Position numbers and translations under genes: made by a program. The notes beneath the pieces were generated by a model. That model was not told the origin of the DNA, ran no database searches, and saw only the letters and a program-made list of their open reading frames with translations. From the NCBI RefSeq assembly GCF_921293095.1, contig NC_060246.1, forward strand, positions 10,434,001 through 10,498,000: a stretch of 64,000 bases of DNA. The letters run 5' to 3'. Within the stretch, counting starts at the first letter, position 1. Each line of letters starts with the position of its first letter. This document shows positions 23,488 through 38,600 of this stretch, piece after piece. The DNA is from Ischnura elegans (taxonomy: Eukaryota > Arthropoda > Insecta > Odonata > Coenagrionidae).

Positions 23488-24411
23488 ACGAGATAGACAA
23501 TAGTGATGGATAGATATATGGATCTGTGATGAACTATTTTTTTACTCTTGCGAAAGTGGCAGAAACTTAAATGGTGGCCCATTCATCCGTAAACCCCATC
23601 CTGAGAATCAGAGTGAAGCTCAAAATAAGGAAAGGCTGCCATATCGTCTGCGCAAAATGGAACCATAAAATGACTCATCTCTCTAGCAATGCATTCACAA
23701 TATTTAAAGATCGAATGGACACAGTCAAAATGGTCAGATTGGCTCCTGGTACCTAAATTTTGATAGTTATCTTTAAAATTATATTTGGGATGCATTAATG
23801 ATGTATTTCACGGCAAAGCATGAGGAAAGGAAAAATACTTCATGTAGATGTAGTCATTATTTTGAAGGATTAGTTCTGAAGGAGGAGTTCACCAGGAAGA
23901 GGATTAATATCTTGAGTGTGTTGTACATAAGCACTGTTTTGTGTACTCTTTTTTCCATTTGGGTCGAAGAGTTAATGCAAGTACTTACAAGCAAAGAAAG
24001 ATTGGCAAGCAACTTCCCTTGCATTGCCATATTTAAGTCCTTTTCTGTTAAAAATGGAATGTATGAGTATTATTATTATTATATTATATGTACAATTCAA
24101 ATGAAAGGTGAGAGAGATACTATTACCAGGCAACAAAAAAGTTAATAATTTATTTTTTTGTTTCAACATGGTGCTCACACAAAGAGCTTGAAGTTTGCCT
24201 AATTTAAATTCGGAATGGTGACCCATTTAAAAATTTGATGTGTTAATGATTGTTAACTTAGAAAAAATCATCTATTACATGCTCTTACATATTCCTTTTT
24301 GCCCAATTTACAAACAGCTTCAACAGAAAAACATTAACTATCAGTATATACTATTCGAGATTTGTCTCAAATGGTATACAATGTTCAGAACTCTGTAGGT
24401 ATGTGAATAAA
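23488..24411 (+). other. Cht7: Probable 3' UTR of Cht7
   Basis: Follows the TAA stop. The sequence is AT-rich and lacks coding signals. The first clear AATAAA on the plus strand that I see is at 24406-24411. The transcript end is inferred only from that hexamer. Confidence 0.4.
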
Positions 24412-27400
24412 TATCTATTTTTTAATTTTAATAGAAAGGAATTATTTGGTTTTTTTTCAGTGATGCACATGTTTATGGAAAAATGGGAGGTCTGTTAGAT
24501 GATGATGAGTCAATGAAGCAATGGAAATAATAACAACATTAGAGTTTAGCATTGAAGATGAAAATGCAGGCCTTGCAAAAGTACTCTTTAAATTTCACAA
24601 ATGTCACTGCTCCACTGAGTTTAAATTGTCAATTGGATATACACAGCATCAGGTCCAGGATAGGGGAATCTCCTCCCCTGTATACTTTCGACAACTGAAC
24701 AAAATTACCATTTTATCTAGCGTAAATTGGAAAATAGGATCACCAAAGGGGGAGGGGGAGCTAGAGCCCCTCCTGGCTCCTCTGGATCGGCCACTGGATA
24801 GAGGTACATTCGGATGTATGTACCTCTTCAAACTTATCTGCAAAGGTTCCAACATAGTTTTTCAGCTGTAAAAGATTAAGATGACATTTCAGGAATGTAG
24901 AGGGCATAAATTCCAAACGAGAAAGTTACTGCGAAGAATAAGAGCACTTACTACGGGACAAACATTGCTGATAGAATGCAGAAAGACAAGATTTTACACC
25001 CTTCATGATGGTATAGTCACAGCCTCCAGTATTGCAACACCTAACCATCATTTTCAGTAGAGATAGGTCGATTTCGGTACCCGGTTCTGCCGCTTCTTGC
25101 CTGTGGAACCAGTATCGAGAACCGATCGCATCAAGTCAGTACTTTGGAACTGGCTCAGAACGGTGGCGAGGATTTGAATTCAGCACCCAAAGCCAAAATG
25201 GCCTGCAGCGTATTCAAGGCCAAAAAGTAAAAAAAGATAAAAAAATGCATGCATTGCTTTCCGATCGCAAAGCATCCACGTTTTTTCCTTTTGAGAGTTG
25301 CTCGCTAATACACACATTTATGGGCTCATCAGTTCGATGCTCTCGCCAACATTGTACGTAACATTTCCGTATCCACGGCCGCTTTCAAACAAACTGCCGT
25401 CCATGGCACGGCGCCGTTCTTTCAACTTACCATATGTCTCTATGTCAAACGAGTTGAATCGCACTGTTGACGGCATGGCACCCATTTCAATCCAGCCCAG
25501 CGATGCGCCTTCTAAGGTGCGAAATACAGAAAATGCTACATTGAAGCTGCTTTCAGACAAACGACTCTTCGCCGGCCTCCGTTCACATGGCATTCAAGTG
25601 GCTTTCAGACGAGACAACTCTCTGCAACGCCGTGTTCCGTGCTGCAAACGGTGGCCGGTGGAAAATCGTTTCATCTGAAAGTGGTCTTATGATTGAATCA
25701 TGTACATAAACAGTAATTCTTCAAAATATGAGCAAGATGCATTCTGAGAGCTTATTCTTAAGCTGATAAACCTATGCACGGCATCGAAAAGTGTGGTTAT
25801 CCTGCAGAATGCAACTCTGCATTGCAATTTTGCATTAGCTCAAGGCCGCTCAGTTTATCCATGGTGTCGCTGTACCGGCATGTTGAGCAGTTTATTGTTG
25901 ATGTTATAAAAACTGAGACAGTGAAGCATGCTAATAAGTTGTCAATTAATGTAACAATTTAAGCTTCATCGCAGAATACAGAATGTATTTTGAACTGACT
26001 AACAAGTTACAAAAATTCAACAGATGATGTCGTCAGGAGTCAGGACTTCAAAATCAACATCAACCACTACTGTTTTCAGTGAATGCCTGTTCAGTACTGC
26101 AGGCAATATTTCTACCAAAAAAAAAGAATAAATAGGGTAAAAATGTTGAATTTTTAAAATCAAAACCTTGAGAAAGAAGCAGAGGGCTGCCTGACGCAAC
26201 ATGACAAATCGGTCAATCATGCATTCTTTAACAACGTGGTATTTGAACTTTTACTTGGCAAATAAAATTATGGAGACGATCTTATGTTTTTTTTACAGAT
26301 TTCCTCCTAATTTACATCCATAGTGAAATTATAATTTTTGTTCACTCCTTGTGGTGGTTCATTTAAATTTGCCATTATTTCAGATAATAAGAGTACATTC
26401 TTGGAACAGAGTATCAAAAACCGAGATCCGATTTGGGAGAACCGCACCGGAACCGAGAAAGAAAAGAATTACTACGCAATTGCCGCATAGCAGAGAGGAG
26501 ATGGGAATGGATAGCTGACTCGAAACAATCACAGGACTGATGGCTTCTGATAATGAATATTTTCATGGGTTTCTTAAGTCTCCTAAACAGATTTATATCA
26601 CTTTCATTCAGGGCATAAGAGGGACAAGTTCTCAGGTCAAGGGATTTAAAAGGCATAAGAAGAGGAAGGCCCTTCCCACTAGAATGAGGCCAGGGGGATA
26701 TAAGAGTAATGTTGACAGAAAGGCAGGCAATTCTCTGCACTGATACTGAATCTGCAACAGTCAATAAAGAAATATCCCTCACGTTAGCTATGTAATTCCA
26801 TTTAATCACTTTAAATATTAGGTTTGTATTTCAATAAGGATTCAAATTTATATCACCACTAGCTAATAAATGTGAAAACAAGATTAAAATACACTGTTTA
26901 TTAATTAGTTACAGAATTATCTTAGCCACAATTATTTTTGAACTGTTATTATTTACTCTTTGCAAAAGATATGGAATTAGTAAATACATCCGTACATCTT
27001 CAATTGTACTGTGTGAAATTTTTTATACCATTTTTCATACATCATCCAGAGCAAACAGAAAAAGATTGAGTATGACTTATTCTTTGCACATAGAAAAAAT
27101 ACACTTTGTCCTTAAAATTGGTTAAGTGTGCATAAATAAATGCAAGAAAATCAATACACATAATTGCTCACAGTGATTATATGTGTATAATAAATAAATA
27201 TCAAAATATTTTCAAATTCCAATAGGAATAACAGCATAGCAGGATGCCTGATCATTAATCATCAGAATCACAGCTACACCTTAGAAACAAACTTCAAATC
27301 CATTTCTGACTGCAGAAGCATCTTTTCATAGGAATTGAAGTCCACACAGTAATCTCAGGAAAAATGGAATTTCAAAAGGTGGAAGCCCTTGACATTGATT

Positions 27401-27749
27401 GGTACACATAATCACTCAGCATTATCAATAAAAATGTTGTCATTCATCTGCTCTGTGTTTTCTAATTTCATTGTTTTAGTCAGTCACAAATAGTGCAAGT
27501 ATTCTGAAACCTGCATCCACCTCCAGAGTAGAAACAGTTACAAGGTCCAAGGTGCTTTGTGCTTATGATCAAATGCCTACCAATCAATTGCCACTTGACA
27601 AGTTGACATATATCCAGAGGGTAAGCAGACTAAAAGACTTGAAAAAATTGACTTTATGATAACTAAGGAGCACATAAAATGTAGAGATTTAAAGAAATTA
27701 CAAATATTTATTTTCAAAATTTGTTTCAGAGCCACAGCAATTAAAGGGG
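24412..27749. other. Intergenic sequence between the convergent genes
   Basis: No exon recognised. Includes a GC-rich repeat fragment near 24740-24800 ending CTGGATCGGCCACTGG, probably the end of a hAT MITE, and the decayed hAT-like element from 25058. The rest is AT-rich with no feature seen. Confidence 0.5.
25058..26455. mobile_element. Decayed hAT-like element
   Basis: Left end TAGAGATAGGTCGATTTCGG followed by GGTTCTGCC; right part has AAAAACCGAGATCCGATTT and ACCGGAACCGAG, a loose inverted counterpart. Resembles the TAGAGATGGGTCGAAT and TAGGGATGG elements elsewhere. Right boundary approximate, no target duplication found, no transposase reading frame. Confidence 0.4.
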
Positions 27750-27757
27750 TTTTTGAT

Positions 27758-29317
27758 TAGGGATGGTCGGATCGGATACATCGGGTCCAAATATCTGTGG
27801 ATATAGCCCTTCGCCGGATACCTCGGATTGAAATTTGCTGAAGGCATCAGATCTGAATCTGAAATTTAAAATTTATGCTTGAGTGAATGCAGCGTCCCAT
27901 AAGAGGGAGTGGAAAGAGTTCCCATCCTCTCTTCGCATGCGATGCTGCACTGCGATGCTTGTCCTACTCATGGATCATTTTTTTTAAACCTCTCGTAGGG
28001 GCTATGCTACAAATTTCAGCTGAGGATAATTTTAAAGCAAAGTATGACAGGCACAGAGTGTGACTCTTCCCAAGAGATTGAACAACCACCACGAGAATCT
28101 CAACTCCATAGGAAAATGACCACGCCAAAAGTGACTACGTCGCAGATTTAAAAAAAACCATCGTCGGCTCTCCATCAGCTCATGCCTCTGATATTTTTTT
28201 TCCTTTCAGGGACCACACAGTTCATGAATCATTACATTCGAAGGAAAATATTAAGTTACATGAGAACAATGGAAACATATTTCATCGCTTCCTCATCTCA
28301 CCCTTTGACCTTTTTCTTCCTACCAGCTCAATTCTCCGTTTCTGGAGAACAAATGCAAGGTGATTGACTTACTGGGCCCGATGCGACGCATTTCTAACAT
28401 TATTTAGATTTTTTTCAACCTCTACCTGATTGAAACAAAGCTTTTTAGTTACAAAAAGACTGTACCAATATTCAACATTATCCAAACAGCACAATTTTCA
28501 AAGAAACAAGCGTGGTATCAGCACTGTTGAACAAGAAGATACCGCCTAGAAATGCCAACTGCATATATCATAGAGCTCGCTTTTAAGGCAACAACATCAC
28601 AAAATAGCATGATCTGACATGCTCATCCTCGACTCCCTCATTCGCAGCCTCGTTGCTTGAAAGACAGAGGGAGTGCACTCCTTCCCCTCCACCTCTCCCT
28701 CTGCCCACCCCTTCCTCTCGCTTAAGGGGTCATCTCATTCTGTTCCCCTCACTCGCTGCACATGACTTTAATGTTGTTCTAAACATTGTTACTTGTGTTT
28801 CAGAAAGTGCAGATGCAATAAAATTTAATGATATACTGATAAAAATGTCTTTCATTGCGTAGAAACATTTTTATTGACATAAGGAGAACATGCGCGTGCA
28901 CTTTTGCATGAAACTATCGCAAGGAAGTGTAAAATCCACCTCACCACAAATGACGCACTTGCAAAGGAAACACACGTCAGATTCAGTCGATGTCGATTCA
29001 GTTTCTTCCAAGATTGAAACCTATTTTCATTTCCAAACGCAAGCATAATATGTAGTTTAGATCCTGAGCGTGCAAAGATATTGTTTTTTTTTAATTACTT
29101 GAAAGCTTATAAAAATTATTTTTCAATAAGTAAAAGTATTAAAATGTGCATGAAAATCTAAATTGCATTCCTTTGAATGTATATACCCAGGAGAAACTTG
29201 AATACTTCATTGTAAAGCAGGCAATTGGATCCGAAAATGTTCGAAGATCACACACCTGAAATCAAGTATCCGATCCGGATCTGGGTCAGAAAAAAATCCT
29301 GGATCCATCCATCCCTA
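27758..29317. mobile_element. hAT-like non-autonomous element (TAGGGATGG...CCATCCCTA)
   Basis: Ends TAGGGATGGTCGGATCGGAT and ATCCATCCATCCCTA are inverted. Flanks tttttgat (27750-27757) and cttttgat (29318-29325) are an 8-bp duplication with one mismatch. 1560 bp, no long reading frame, interior unrelated to the other hAT families here. Located just past the TMC stop codon. Confidence 0.7.
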
Positions 29318-29671
29318 CTTTTGATCAACACATTTGCATTATTATAAATAAAAATATTGGTAGAAAATACAAATTTGCTTAAATGCTGGTTAATACTGAG
29401 CACAACGTTGTCATAAAATTTGAACAAAACTTTAACATGTAGGATGGATATTCGCTTTGAGGTCGGGCCTCACATGACTCCTAATTTTAAGTCCTTTCCA
29501 CCAATTCTCCCTCTGTTCAGAAAAGCTTTGTTCATTTTCACTAATTGGAAAGTAATACTATAGAGAATAAATACGTAGGAACAATATTGAAGCACGATCT
29601 GCAACTGTATGAGGAAAGCAGGTAATGATGTGTCTTGGTCAACGACTAACCCAAAGGCACAGTGAAATACA

Positions 29672-32600
29672 TCAAACTACACCTCCAGGCTCATTTTCAT
29701 GGTGAGTGATCAACTCTGTAAAATATTAAAGACATACATGTAACCAAATGGTAGGGGCAAGAGTATATGTATGTACTGAGTTTCACAACCTTAAAATTTA
29801 AGAGGCTACCTAGTACATAATTAAATGATAAATGTTAACGCAAATGTCTTGAATAAATGAATTAGTTAATGAAAACAGTTCATTCCAGAAAAAGCATGTG
29901 ATACAATCTTAAGTCAAATAATAATGACAAACTTAACACTGGAACAGCTGTCAATGGTTTTTCTGGCTAAATTGAATTTTTAAGTACTGCATGCAATATC
30001 CCTTGGCACCAGTGGCATCAAAAATGCACACTGAGTTTTTCCACGTTTTGGTCCTCTTTTAGGCAATGTGACATAAAAATTTCTTGACATGATACCTATT
30101 CTTGAATTCTGTGTACATATTTTGATTCCTCTGATTTTAATTTATTACTTGAACAACATATTCCATGATGTGTTACTGAACATTTTTCACATTATTTACT
30201 GATGTAATTATCAGGTACAGTGATTTAATTAATGTGGCTTAAAATAGTAATTCCAAGGCAAATATTTAACATGAATTTCACTGGTGAAATCAATGCACAT
30301 CAGTGATGTGATACCCATAACCAGTGTAATGTTCCTCACGGCATAAACGTAATGAAAATTCACTATAATTACCATGGCAACACTGAAACATTCCCATTAT
30401 CTACTGATTGCATCAATTATGGGCTATATAGTGGATTATAAAAGATAAAAATTTGGATTCTTACCTGATTCTTCCACTATTGAATCTTCTAAGTTACTTA
30501 ATTGAGTCACATTCACCAAGTGGTTTGAATCCTAAAATATAAAACAAATTATAAAGGAAATAGACAAAAGAAAACTTTTTAACATAAAATGATATGCATG
30601 CAAAGTAATCAATAACTTCAAAGTCTTAAGTTCCGACAGTATAACTGAGGAGCATGCAATTTATGAACTCCCTTAACTCAATCAACAAACCTCAGAAAAA
30701 ATCCCGGTGTCATCTTCACTCCTCCGGCGGAATTCAAAGGTACTACTCCTTTCTGAATACAGAAATTCTCTCTTAGGTTCCGCTTTATAATGGCAGCCTT
30801 CTGCAATAGTAAGCACTCAAATTCACTCGCCAGTAAAGAATGAATAATTAGTACATGTACACAGAACTTTCATAATTAAGGCACTAAGAACACAAACAAT
30901 TGCAAAAATGTTTACTCTTCCTGAATGAGGCATCCCACGTATTAATGATGGTCAAGTAAGAGTTGGCACTCAGAATAAATAACTTAGCAGGTCATATAGA
31001 GCAAGGTATGAACTTTGGTCAGCAGCTGCCATGGGCTTAACCCTTAATGTCTCCAACAACTAATTCAGAATCGTGCAGACTAAAGCGATTACTTTCCTAT
31101 TATAATTCCAAGAAGCCTATAAATCAACCTGAAATTTTTAGTTGGTTACCTAAAAGTAGTAAGCAATGAAAATTTTATTGCCAAGCTATACCACATTTTT
31201 TTGGTGCAAGAACTGAATCTCAAGAAAATAAATAAGAGAATTGCTCACATTTTATGAGCTAATATTTCATATTCAACATCTCAAAAACAATAGTTCTATA
31301 AATGAGTGCGGTATTTTGATGATAAAAAAGAGTATGACACCACATGACCTCATTTTTCTCTGCTCAGTTTTAGAGAAAATTACAGTCGACTCTCGTTATT
31401 ACAAAGTTCACGGGACCGATAAACCGGAGGTTCGTAATAACGAAGTTCGTATGAACGTTTCTTTTAGGAATGGCTCTTTAAAAAACAGTATATAATGTAC
31501 CCGATTAATTACGCGCAAATATATAAAAACAAGAAAATTCGTTTCAGATTCTCAATTGAAGAATTCGGCATGATGCAATCAAGGGTTTATAACTTCCCGA
31601 ACGCAGTACGTGGTGCAAGTGAGATCTCAAAACCGTCTGCACCTCTGAATGATGAAAATAACCAGTTCCTTAATATAAGACACTGTCTCGGGCAAAAAAA
31701 TTAATAACTGCAGAGATAAAGTAGGTCACCCACCAGCACACTCTACGCTCTGGAATATCCCCATTTTTGTTTCATTGTTAACTCATTGGGCAGGTTTAAG
31801 TATTCAATAAACAGAAGAAGGATGTCATAGCTGGATAAAAATGCAAGAAAGCTCCAACGACAACAAAACAATAACTTAGAGAAAGGGAGATCACCATTAA
31901 GACTATCCATTGATTATGGCATCAATATTACAACAGTACAGAACATAGAAAAGTACAAACATGCTAATGGAATTGCACACTAAAGGGGGACAATCAACGA
32001 GAAAAAAATCATTTGATTTGACCAGGATTTAAACGAGGAACCCCTTACTTATGGTCAGGTATACAACCAGTTATACGTAGTTCTGTTGCACAGAATTTCC
32101 CCCCTAGGTATTAAAAGAAATTATTGAACTGAGGTTTACCAGTGAAGACATTTTATTGCTACGTGTAATATCTGGAGACGATAGAAAAATCTAAAAGTTA
32201 CTTACTTCCTTCAGTGAGGTTGAAAATATTTGCCAAAAGATACTCTTTATCTTTAGCTTCCAGAACCAACATCTCCCTTAATATTTTAACCATCTTAACC
32301 CTGGCCATTGCCACAGCTCTGACGTAGTAAATTCCAACACTGTAAAAATGAAAAAAAGAATTACATTAAAGAAACTAAAAAGGAAAACTGAAAAATTATT
32401 TTGAAACACATCACATATCAATCATTCCGAGTACAATCATATACATACTATGGATTCATTCGCATCGACTTTATAGAATATTGTCAAATCCGTAAATATA
32501 ACAATAAATTGAGCACCACACTCAGCCAAGTTCAAAAATTGCATTCACATTCTTACTATCATCCCAGATAAGGGATCATTGATTCACAGTCACATCTGCC

Positions 32601-35600
32601 ACAACATATTATTTATTGCACCAAATTGGGCAATGCGAGATTGGATACATAAAAGGTCAAAAGTTCACAGTAAATGTGTAGCTCATGATTGAGATGACAA
32701 CCAATTAGAGATGGGTCGAATAGCAGATTTCTCGAATTCGAATATCGAATTCAAATATTAAATCATTGCTCGAATATTCGAATACCTCGAATATTAAATG
32801 ATGAATGCTGGAATGTTTGACTCGGTTGCCTATGCAGCAAGCAATACAAGATTTTGGGGAGTAATTTTGATTTCCTTTAAATGATTCGAACAGGAATTTA
32901 GCTGATTAATGAATATTTTAATTTTATGGAAACAATTGGGCATATAATAAATTCAACTAACATCGCTTTACCCCCACTCCTGCTGCCAAGTGCTAGCTGA
33001 CAATCTGAGGCATTTTGCAAAGTACAAGCTCTTTTCCACCGGATTTTCTTAAATTATTTTCAGTCCATCTTTGTGAGTTCTCACGAGATAAGAAGATGAA
33101 TTGGAATAGCTATCAGGGAGAGACCAAATATTCTGAGAAAATATCCCTTTGTCTGGGACTGTAACAATAAATATTTATAGCACCACTCATAAATTGTAAC
33201 TTGATATATGTTTTCGGAAAAAATACCGCATCAACTTCCGAGAAGCTCTGCTGCTCATATTGAGTTTCGCCAGAATGCTAAGTCTCCGTCGTATTTTGAC
33301 ATTTATTTCTTTTCGTAAAATGCTTAAATAAACTCAGAAATACGTCGTGTTTGGTCTTATTCTTTTTGAAATTACGCGCACATTACTAATATTTCAATTC
33401 AATAAAGGTGTAACATCAATTGACGAAAGTCATTCTTAGACACCTTTTGTGCTAATAGATGACTCATGCAGCGGTTGACCTCCACAGAAATGGGGAACTT
33501 CGAAGCTGGTAGGAAAAAAAAGGTCAGTGAGGGAGAAAAGGGAGGGCCCGAAACACGTTTCTATTGTTCTCGTGTAACTTGGTATTTTTTCCAAGCTAAG
33601 GTCTTTGTAATATGATCCCTGCGCGAGCTGTGATCTTTTTTTTATTTCGAAGAAGAGGAAAGCCTCAGAGGGGGGGCTAGAACTGAATGGAGAGGGATAC
33701 CGGATCTTGGGAAATGCGCTAATGTAAGTATCGCACGGTACTCACACAGCAGTTGACCTCCAGAAATGTGGAACTTCGAAGCAGGTAGCCAGAAAAAGGT
33801 CAGTGGGGGAGAAAAGGGGGGAGGGCGTGAAACACGTTTTTATTGTTCTCGTAACTCGATATTTTTTTCGAAGCAGGGGTCTTCGTAATGCGATCCCTGC
33901 GCGAGCTGGGACCTTTTGTTTGATTTCGGAGAAGAGGAAAGCGTCAGAGTGGGTGAGGCGAGTGCTGAATGGAGGGGGATAGCGGATCGTGGGAAATGCC
34001 CTAAGGTTGCTATCCCACGGCACTGAGGTTCTCCTGGTGGGGGGAATCGGGGATTTTCGGATTTTTTCACCCGACCATTTTCGGTTCCCCTCGTCGAACA
34101 CTTTTCACCGCTAAAATCCACGAATTTGATGTAATTCGTCAACTTGCGTAAAACGGCGCTGCGAGCACTAAATGACTATAGTTCTCTACATTTTTCAGAG
34201 TCAACTACCAACGACGTGCGTGCGACAGTGTACGACGCGAAATTCAAAGTATTCGAGGTATTCGAGGCGGTACTTTTCGCATAACTATTCGAAACCTCGA
34301 ATATCGAATACTTTCTAGTATTCGAGGTATTCGAGTATTCGCGGATACTATTCGCACATCTCTACAACCAATACCACAGCTCAAAACCAATTAATTTCAC
34401 TCTTAAATCTGCCAACATGTTAAAGCATACTCTTCACAAGAACAAATAAAAGCAAAGAATATGCATTCCCTCGATGGGAAATAAAAAAATGTATATTGCT
34501 CAACTGGCTATAATAATACATATACGTATATATATGCCCTTGTCAAGCCCTCAGACTTCAAAGCATTCAAAGGTTTATCCCATGCAATGGATGATGAAAA
34601 ATTAGTAAGGGATTGTCCCTCACAAGTCATAAGCAATGTCTTAGTGTTAAAATATGAATTAGAATCAAAGCACTCTAATGAACTTTTACACACTAACCTT
34701 TCAATCATTATCTAATATTTTTGAGCTATTTAAATCATTTTTAAAATGTATTAAATTATTATTTAAATATTATTTTTTTAATTTCCCCAATGCCATGGAT
34801 GATATTTTCTGACTTTTCCCTGATTCCCATGATTTCTCAAACCTCTAGTAGCTTTGAGAAATATATACCTAATCATGAAATTTTTACCTCAGAAACCTTG
34901 TAACCACAACTATTTTTCTTGAACACTGTTCAAGTAAAGCAAGCTAATATATAATGCCATAACATTATATTATAATATTTTCCATTTTTGAGACAAGGAG
35001 GGCACCTCACAACTTCTTCACAACTCAATATTAACAAATGTCAGGACTATCAATTTAACTACAGTGATACAATCAATGGAGTCAAAGATTAATGGCTCAT
35101 ACATTCTTCCACATGGAATCTTGCCATTATGAAGGCAAACAGAGGTGACTTCCAACCCAAGAAATTTTTTCAGTGACGCAAGTACGGAGAACTTCTCCAC
35201 ACAACTCTAGACTCCATCAACAAATTAGTTACTCTAACCACATTTCCCATTTAAAAAATACAGTGATGAACTGTTAAAATTGTGAACTTGCCATGGAAAA
35301 ATTATGCTAGTAACTTTCCCTTTAATAATATTAAAATATGTACAGTTTAAATGTAGCAATTGGACCAACAAAATACACTGGCAAAAATGAGCAAAATAAG
35401 AATAAAAATTGAATTATAAAAATAAGGATTTGTAATGCTAGAGCAATATCACAAGTGCCTTACCACATGGAAACAAGGACACATCCAACAACACCAGGCC
35501 GCATTGTATATGATAAAATTTTCCAAGTGATTGATTCTTCAACAATAGAGAGAATGTCAATCACCACCATTTGATACATATAATCATAGCCCTTAAATGG

Positions 35601-38600
35601 ACCGCAATTTGATGATGGTACCCTAGAATGAAAGTTATAACTCGATGATAGAAAGATAGCACTATATGATATTAAAACTGTATCATTATTCTAGCACTAA
35701 TGTCCTAGTGAACTTGATCTAGGCACATAAAATCAGCACTCAACGATCTGCCTCTCAATCATCTAGTTTGCTAAATATGAGGGCTATATTCTCAATCCTG
35801 CACAAAATATGTTGAAGTATATACTGAGACCTACAGTAATGAAACTCTTACATCTCCAATAAATGAGTTTAAATACACACAGTGAACTCTCGATTGTACA
35901 AAGAAGAATTATACAAAATTTCAACAATATGAAGCAAAACTGTATGTCCCAATTACAAATCTATGCAAAATGCATTGCGTATTAGTAAAAAACAAAGTTT
36001 GAAAATAGGATTTCTTAAAAATTAGAAACCTCGATCTCAATTACAAAACTATTTACTTAGGAGATTTTTTTATTTTTTAAATACATATTATGTGAAGACT
36101 ATGTATTGAATAATATCATATTGCAGCATAAAAGGAAATCAAGTACATTAACAGGGTAAACATGTGTCATGGTATGACATGGGCAAAAAAAACAATTCCA
36201 GTGCTGCTTCCGCACAAAAAAAAATGAGAAAACATCATACGTCGCACGTGGAAAGAAAAAAATTTCTATGCTGAAAAATTAAATTGTAAGGGCAAACCAA
36301 AAAAAGAATGGTTAATAGGTTGCTTCCATGGAAGAAAAATAAGGAAGAAATGATGGAAACAAAGGACCTCCTAAAAGCCTAAATCTAGGGTAAATTACAT
36401 GCAATAAATAAATCCAGAAGTCAACTACCAAAGCAACTGGGCTAGAGTGGAATACAATAGTGTGATGCTATGAAGAGATGAAATTACACCTTTAAATGAT
36501 TTTTTTCACAAACAGTCACATAATCCCATGCAGCAGGTGACTTGTGAACAGCTTCTGAAGGACTGCAAGTCCACAGAATTGATCCAAATTGACTGATTTG
36601 AAATTTGAGTTTTGAGACCTGGATAACGGACACCCCCCTTTGCAAGAGATCGACATCTCTTCCATACTCCCACTGGAATTACTACCCACGTCTCTTTGCT
36701 TACGGGAGCATTTTTACTGCATCACTTTAATTAAAACAAGACATCTTCGTGCAGTAATGGAAGAATTTTGGCTTATTGAAAGCATTACATTCCACAGTAG
36801 TCAGCGATATTCAGGCACACCTATGTAGTCCTACCCATCAGTGTCCATCAGGTGCTTCTACAATGGATTTTTGCCCTAGTTAATACCGTTTTTCACACAA
36901 AATTGATGTGATCCCTGCCATGCATCATTCCACAGACTGTGGTAAAAAATATGTAAATGGCAAAACAACATGAATTGCATTTGTGTGACAGAGACCTTTT
37001 TTGTGCTCAACTTTTGAATGGAGGATGATTTTATTTCCTACAAAACTAACTCAATTAATTCACTCAAGTAGGGTCTTCTCCAGGGGTCAGGTCAACATTT
37101 CCCACAAAAATGCACCAAAATACAAATTTTTGGCAAACCGAGTAAAGTTGGCAAAGCCAAGAAAATTTCACTCCATCACCACTCTTATCAAGAAAATTTG
37201 GTGCCGCTAATGATAATCCATAGACTGCCACAGTGTAACAATCTCATTTGAGTAGTAAGAAGTTTAGTTAGCAAAATTTCAAATATGAAATCATTAGGAG
37301 GGCATCAGAATACATGAGAAAAATAAAACAGAAAATGGAAGCGAAAAATTGACAAGCCGTTCTACAGAAGTTTTTCTCCAAGGTTATTTTTAAGCCTTTT
37401 TTCATAATTTGACGACCTTTCTTCTCACAAACAGAAGTGGAGTAGAGATAATACCTGGTGAACATGAATCCAAGAGCAAACAGAATCCCAAACAGGGACA
37501 AGAAGGACAAAACGAGGAAAATCGTCTCAGTTTGAGCAGCTCTCCATGCTTTAGCTGACGGCTGGCAGTAGTACATCAAACCTATCTGCACAATGAGAAG
37601 ATAAAATCAGTCACCAGTTACAGAAATATCAATTAGGATACTGAAATCAGAATTTTTATCCCAAGGCAGAAGGACACAAATAGGTTACACTTTTAAGTAT
37701 GCATCACTCCTTACTTGATAAACAAAAAAGTGACCCTTTTACTTCCTTGTAAAGCTCAACTTTTCCAAAACTTTTGTGTGGCTATTAGAACATGATATCC
37801 AATATTATTTTGATTTCCTTACTCTTCCTAGACTTATTTAATGCCTGGCAACACAGAGAGTGTAAGTATAAATGCAAACATAAGACACAATTTTATTCTC
37901 ATGCTACGACACTCCCTTCTACCCAAACCACAACCGAGTCCCAAGAGAATCATATCATGAAGTTCATACGACCAGAATAATCATGAAATAATTTCTGAGG
38001 GATTGATGAAATCCACTATCAATTATCAAATTCTGACAAATAATCAGCATAATTTAGATGAATGGATGCAGAATCCAGTAAGCTGTGAGGAGAGCCCTAG
38101 AAAATCTTCTAAACCCCAGAAAATGCAAATAATTTTACAATAATAATTAGACATGAGTAGGATATTATATCACATATTATAAAATAATTTTCTAGAACTC
38201 ACCTTTTTAATGTAAAAAGTTAAAAAAGTTTTCACGGCTATTATTAATGATAACAAAGGGCTGAAGAAGAAGCCAATCCAAAACAATGACTGGTTGTAAA
38301 TCAAATTGAGAGTATTACGAGCAATGTCAAATTCAGGCATCCCAATTTTATCCCACACCATGCTGAAAGTAAAAAGAAAAATAATCTCAACATAAATACA
38401 TACATATTTACCAAAACCAAACATACTTATAGATTATCAAGTATGTATGTATGAAGTAGTTTAGGTAATAGTGGTGGTGGCAGTACCTTTTCCATTTAAA
38501 ATTGAAGAAAATTAATTATTGCAAGCACAAATGCCGAGTAGCATTCATGAGTATTTACGAAAAACATTTTTTCAATAAATTTTGAAACTTTTAGTGATAT

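Noticed and set aside
24650..24800. hAT MITE between CAGGTCCAGG and CTGGATCGGCCACTG
   Set aside because: Ends pair only loosely and no 8-bp duplication is visible, so boundaries cannot be supported.
33742..34142. 100-119 residue open frames on the minus strand
   Set aside because: They lie inside the hAT-like element, recur in damaged form in the other copies, and show no domain.
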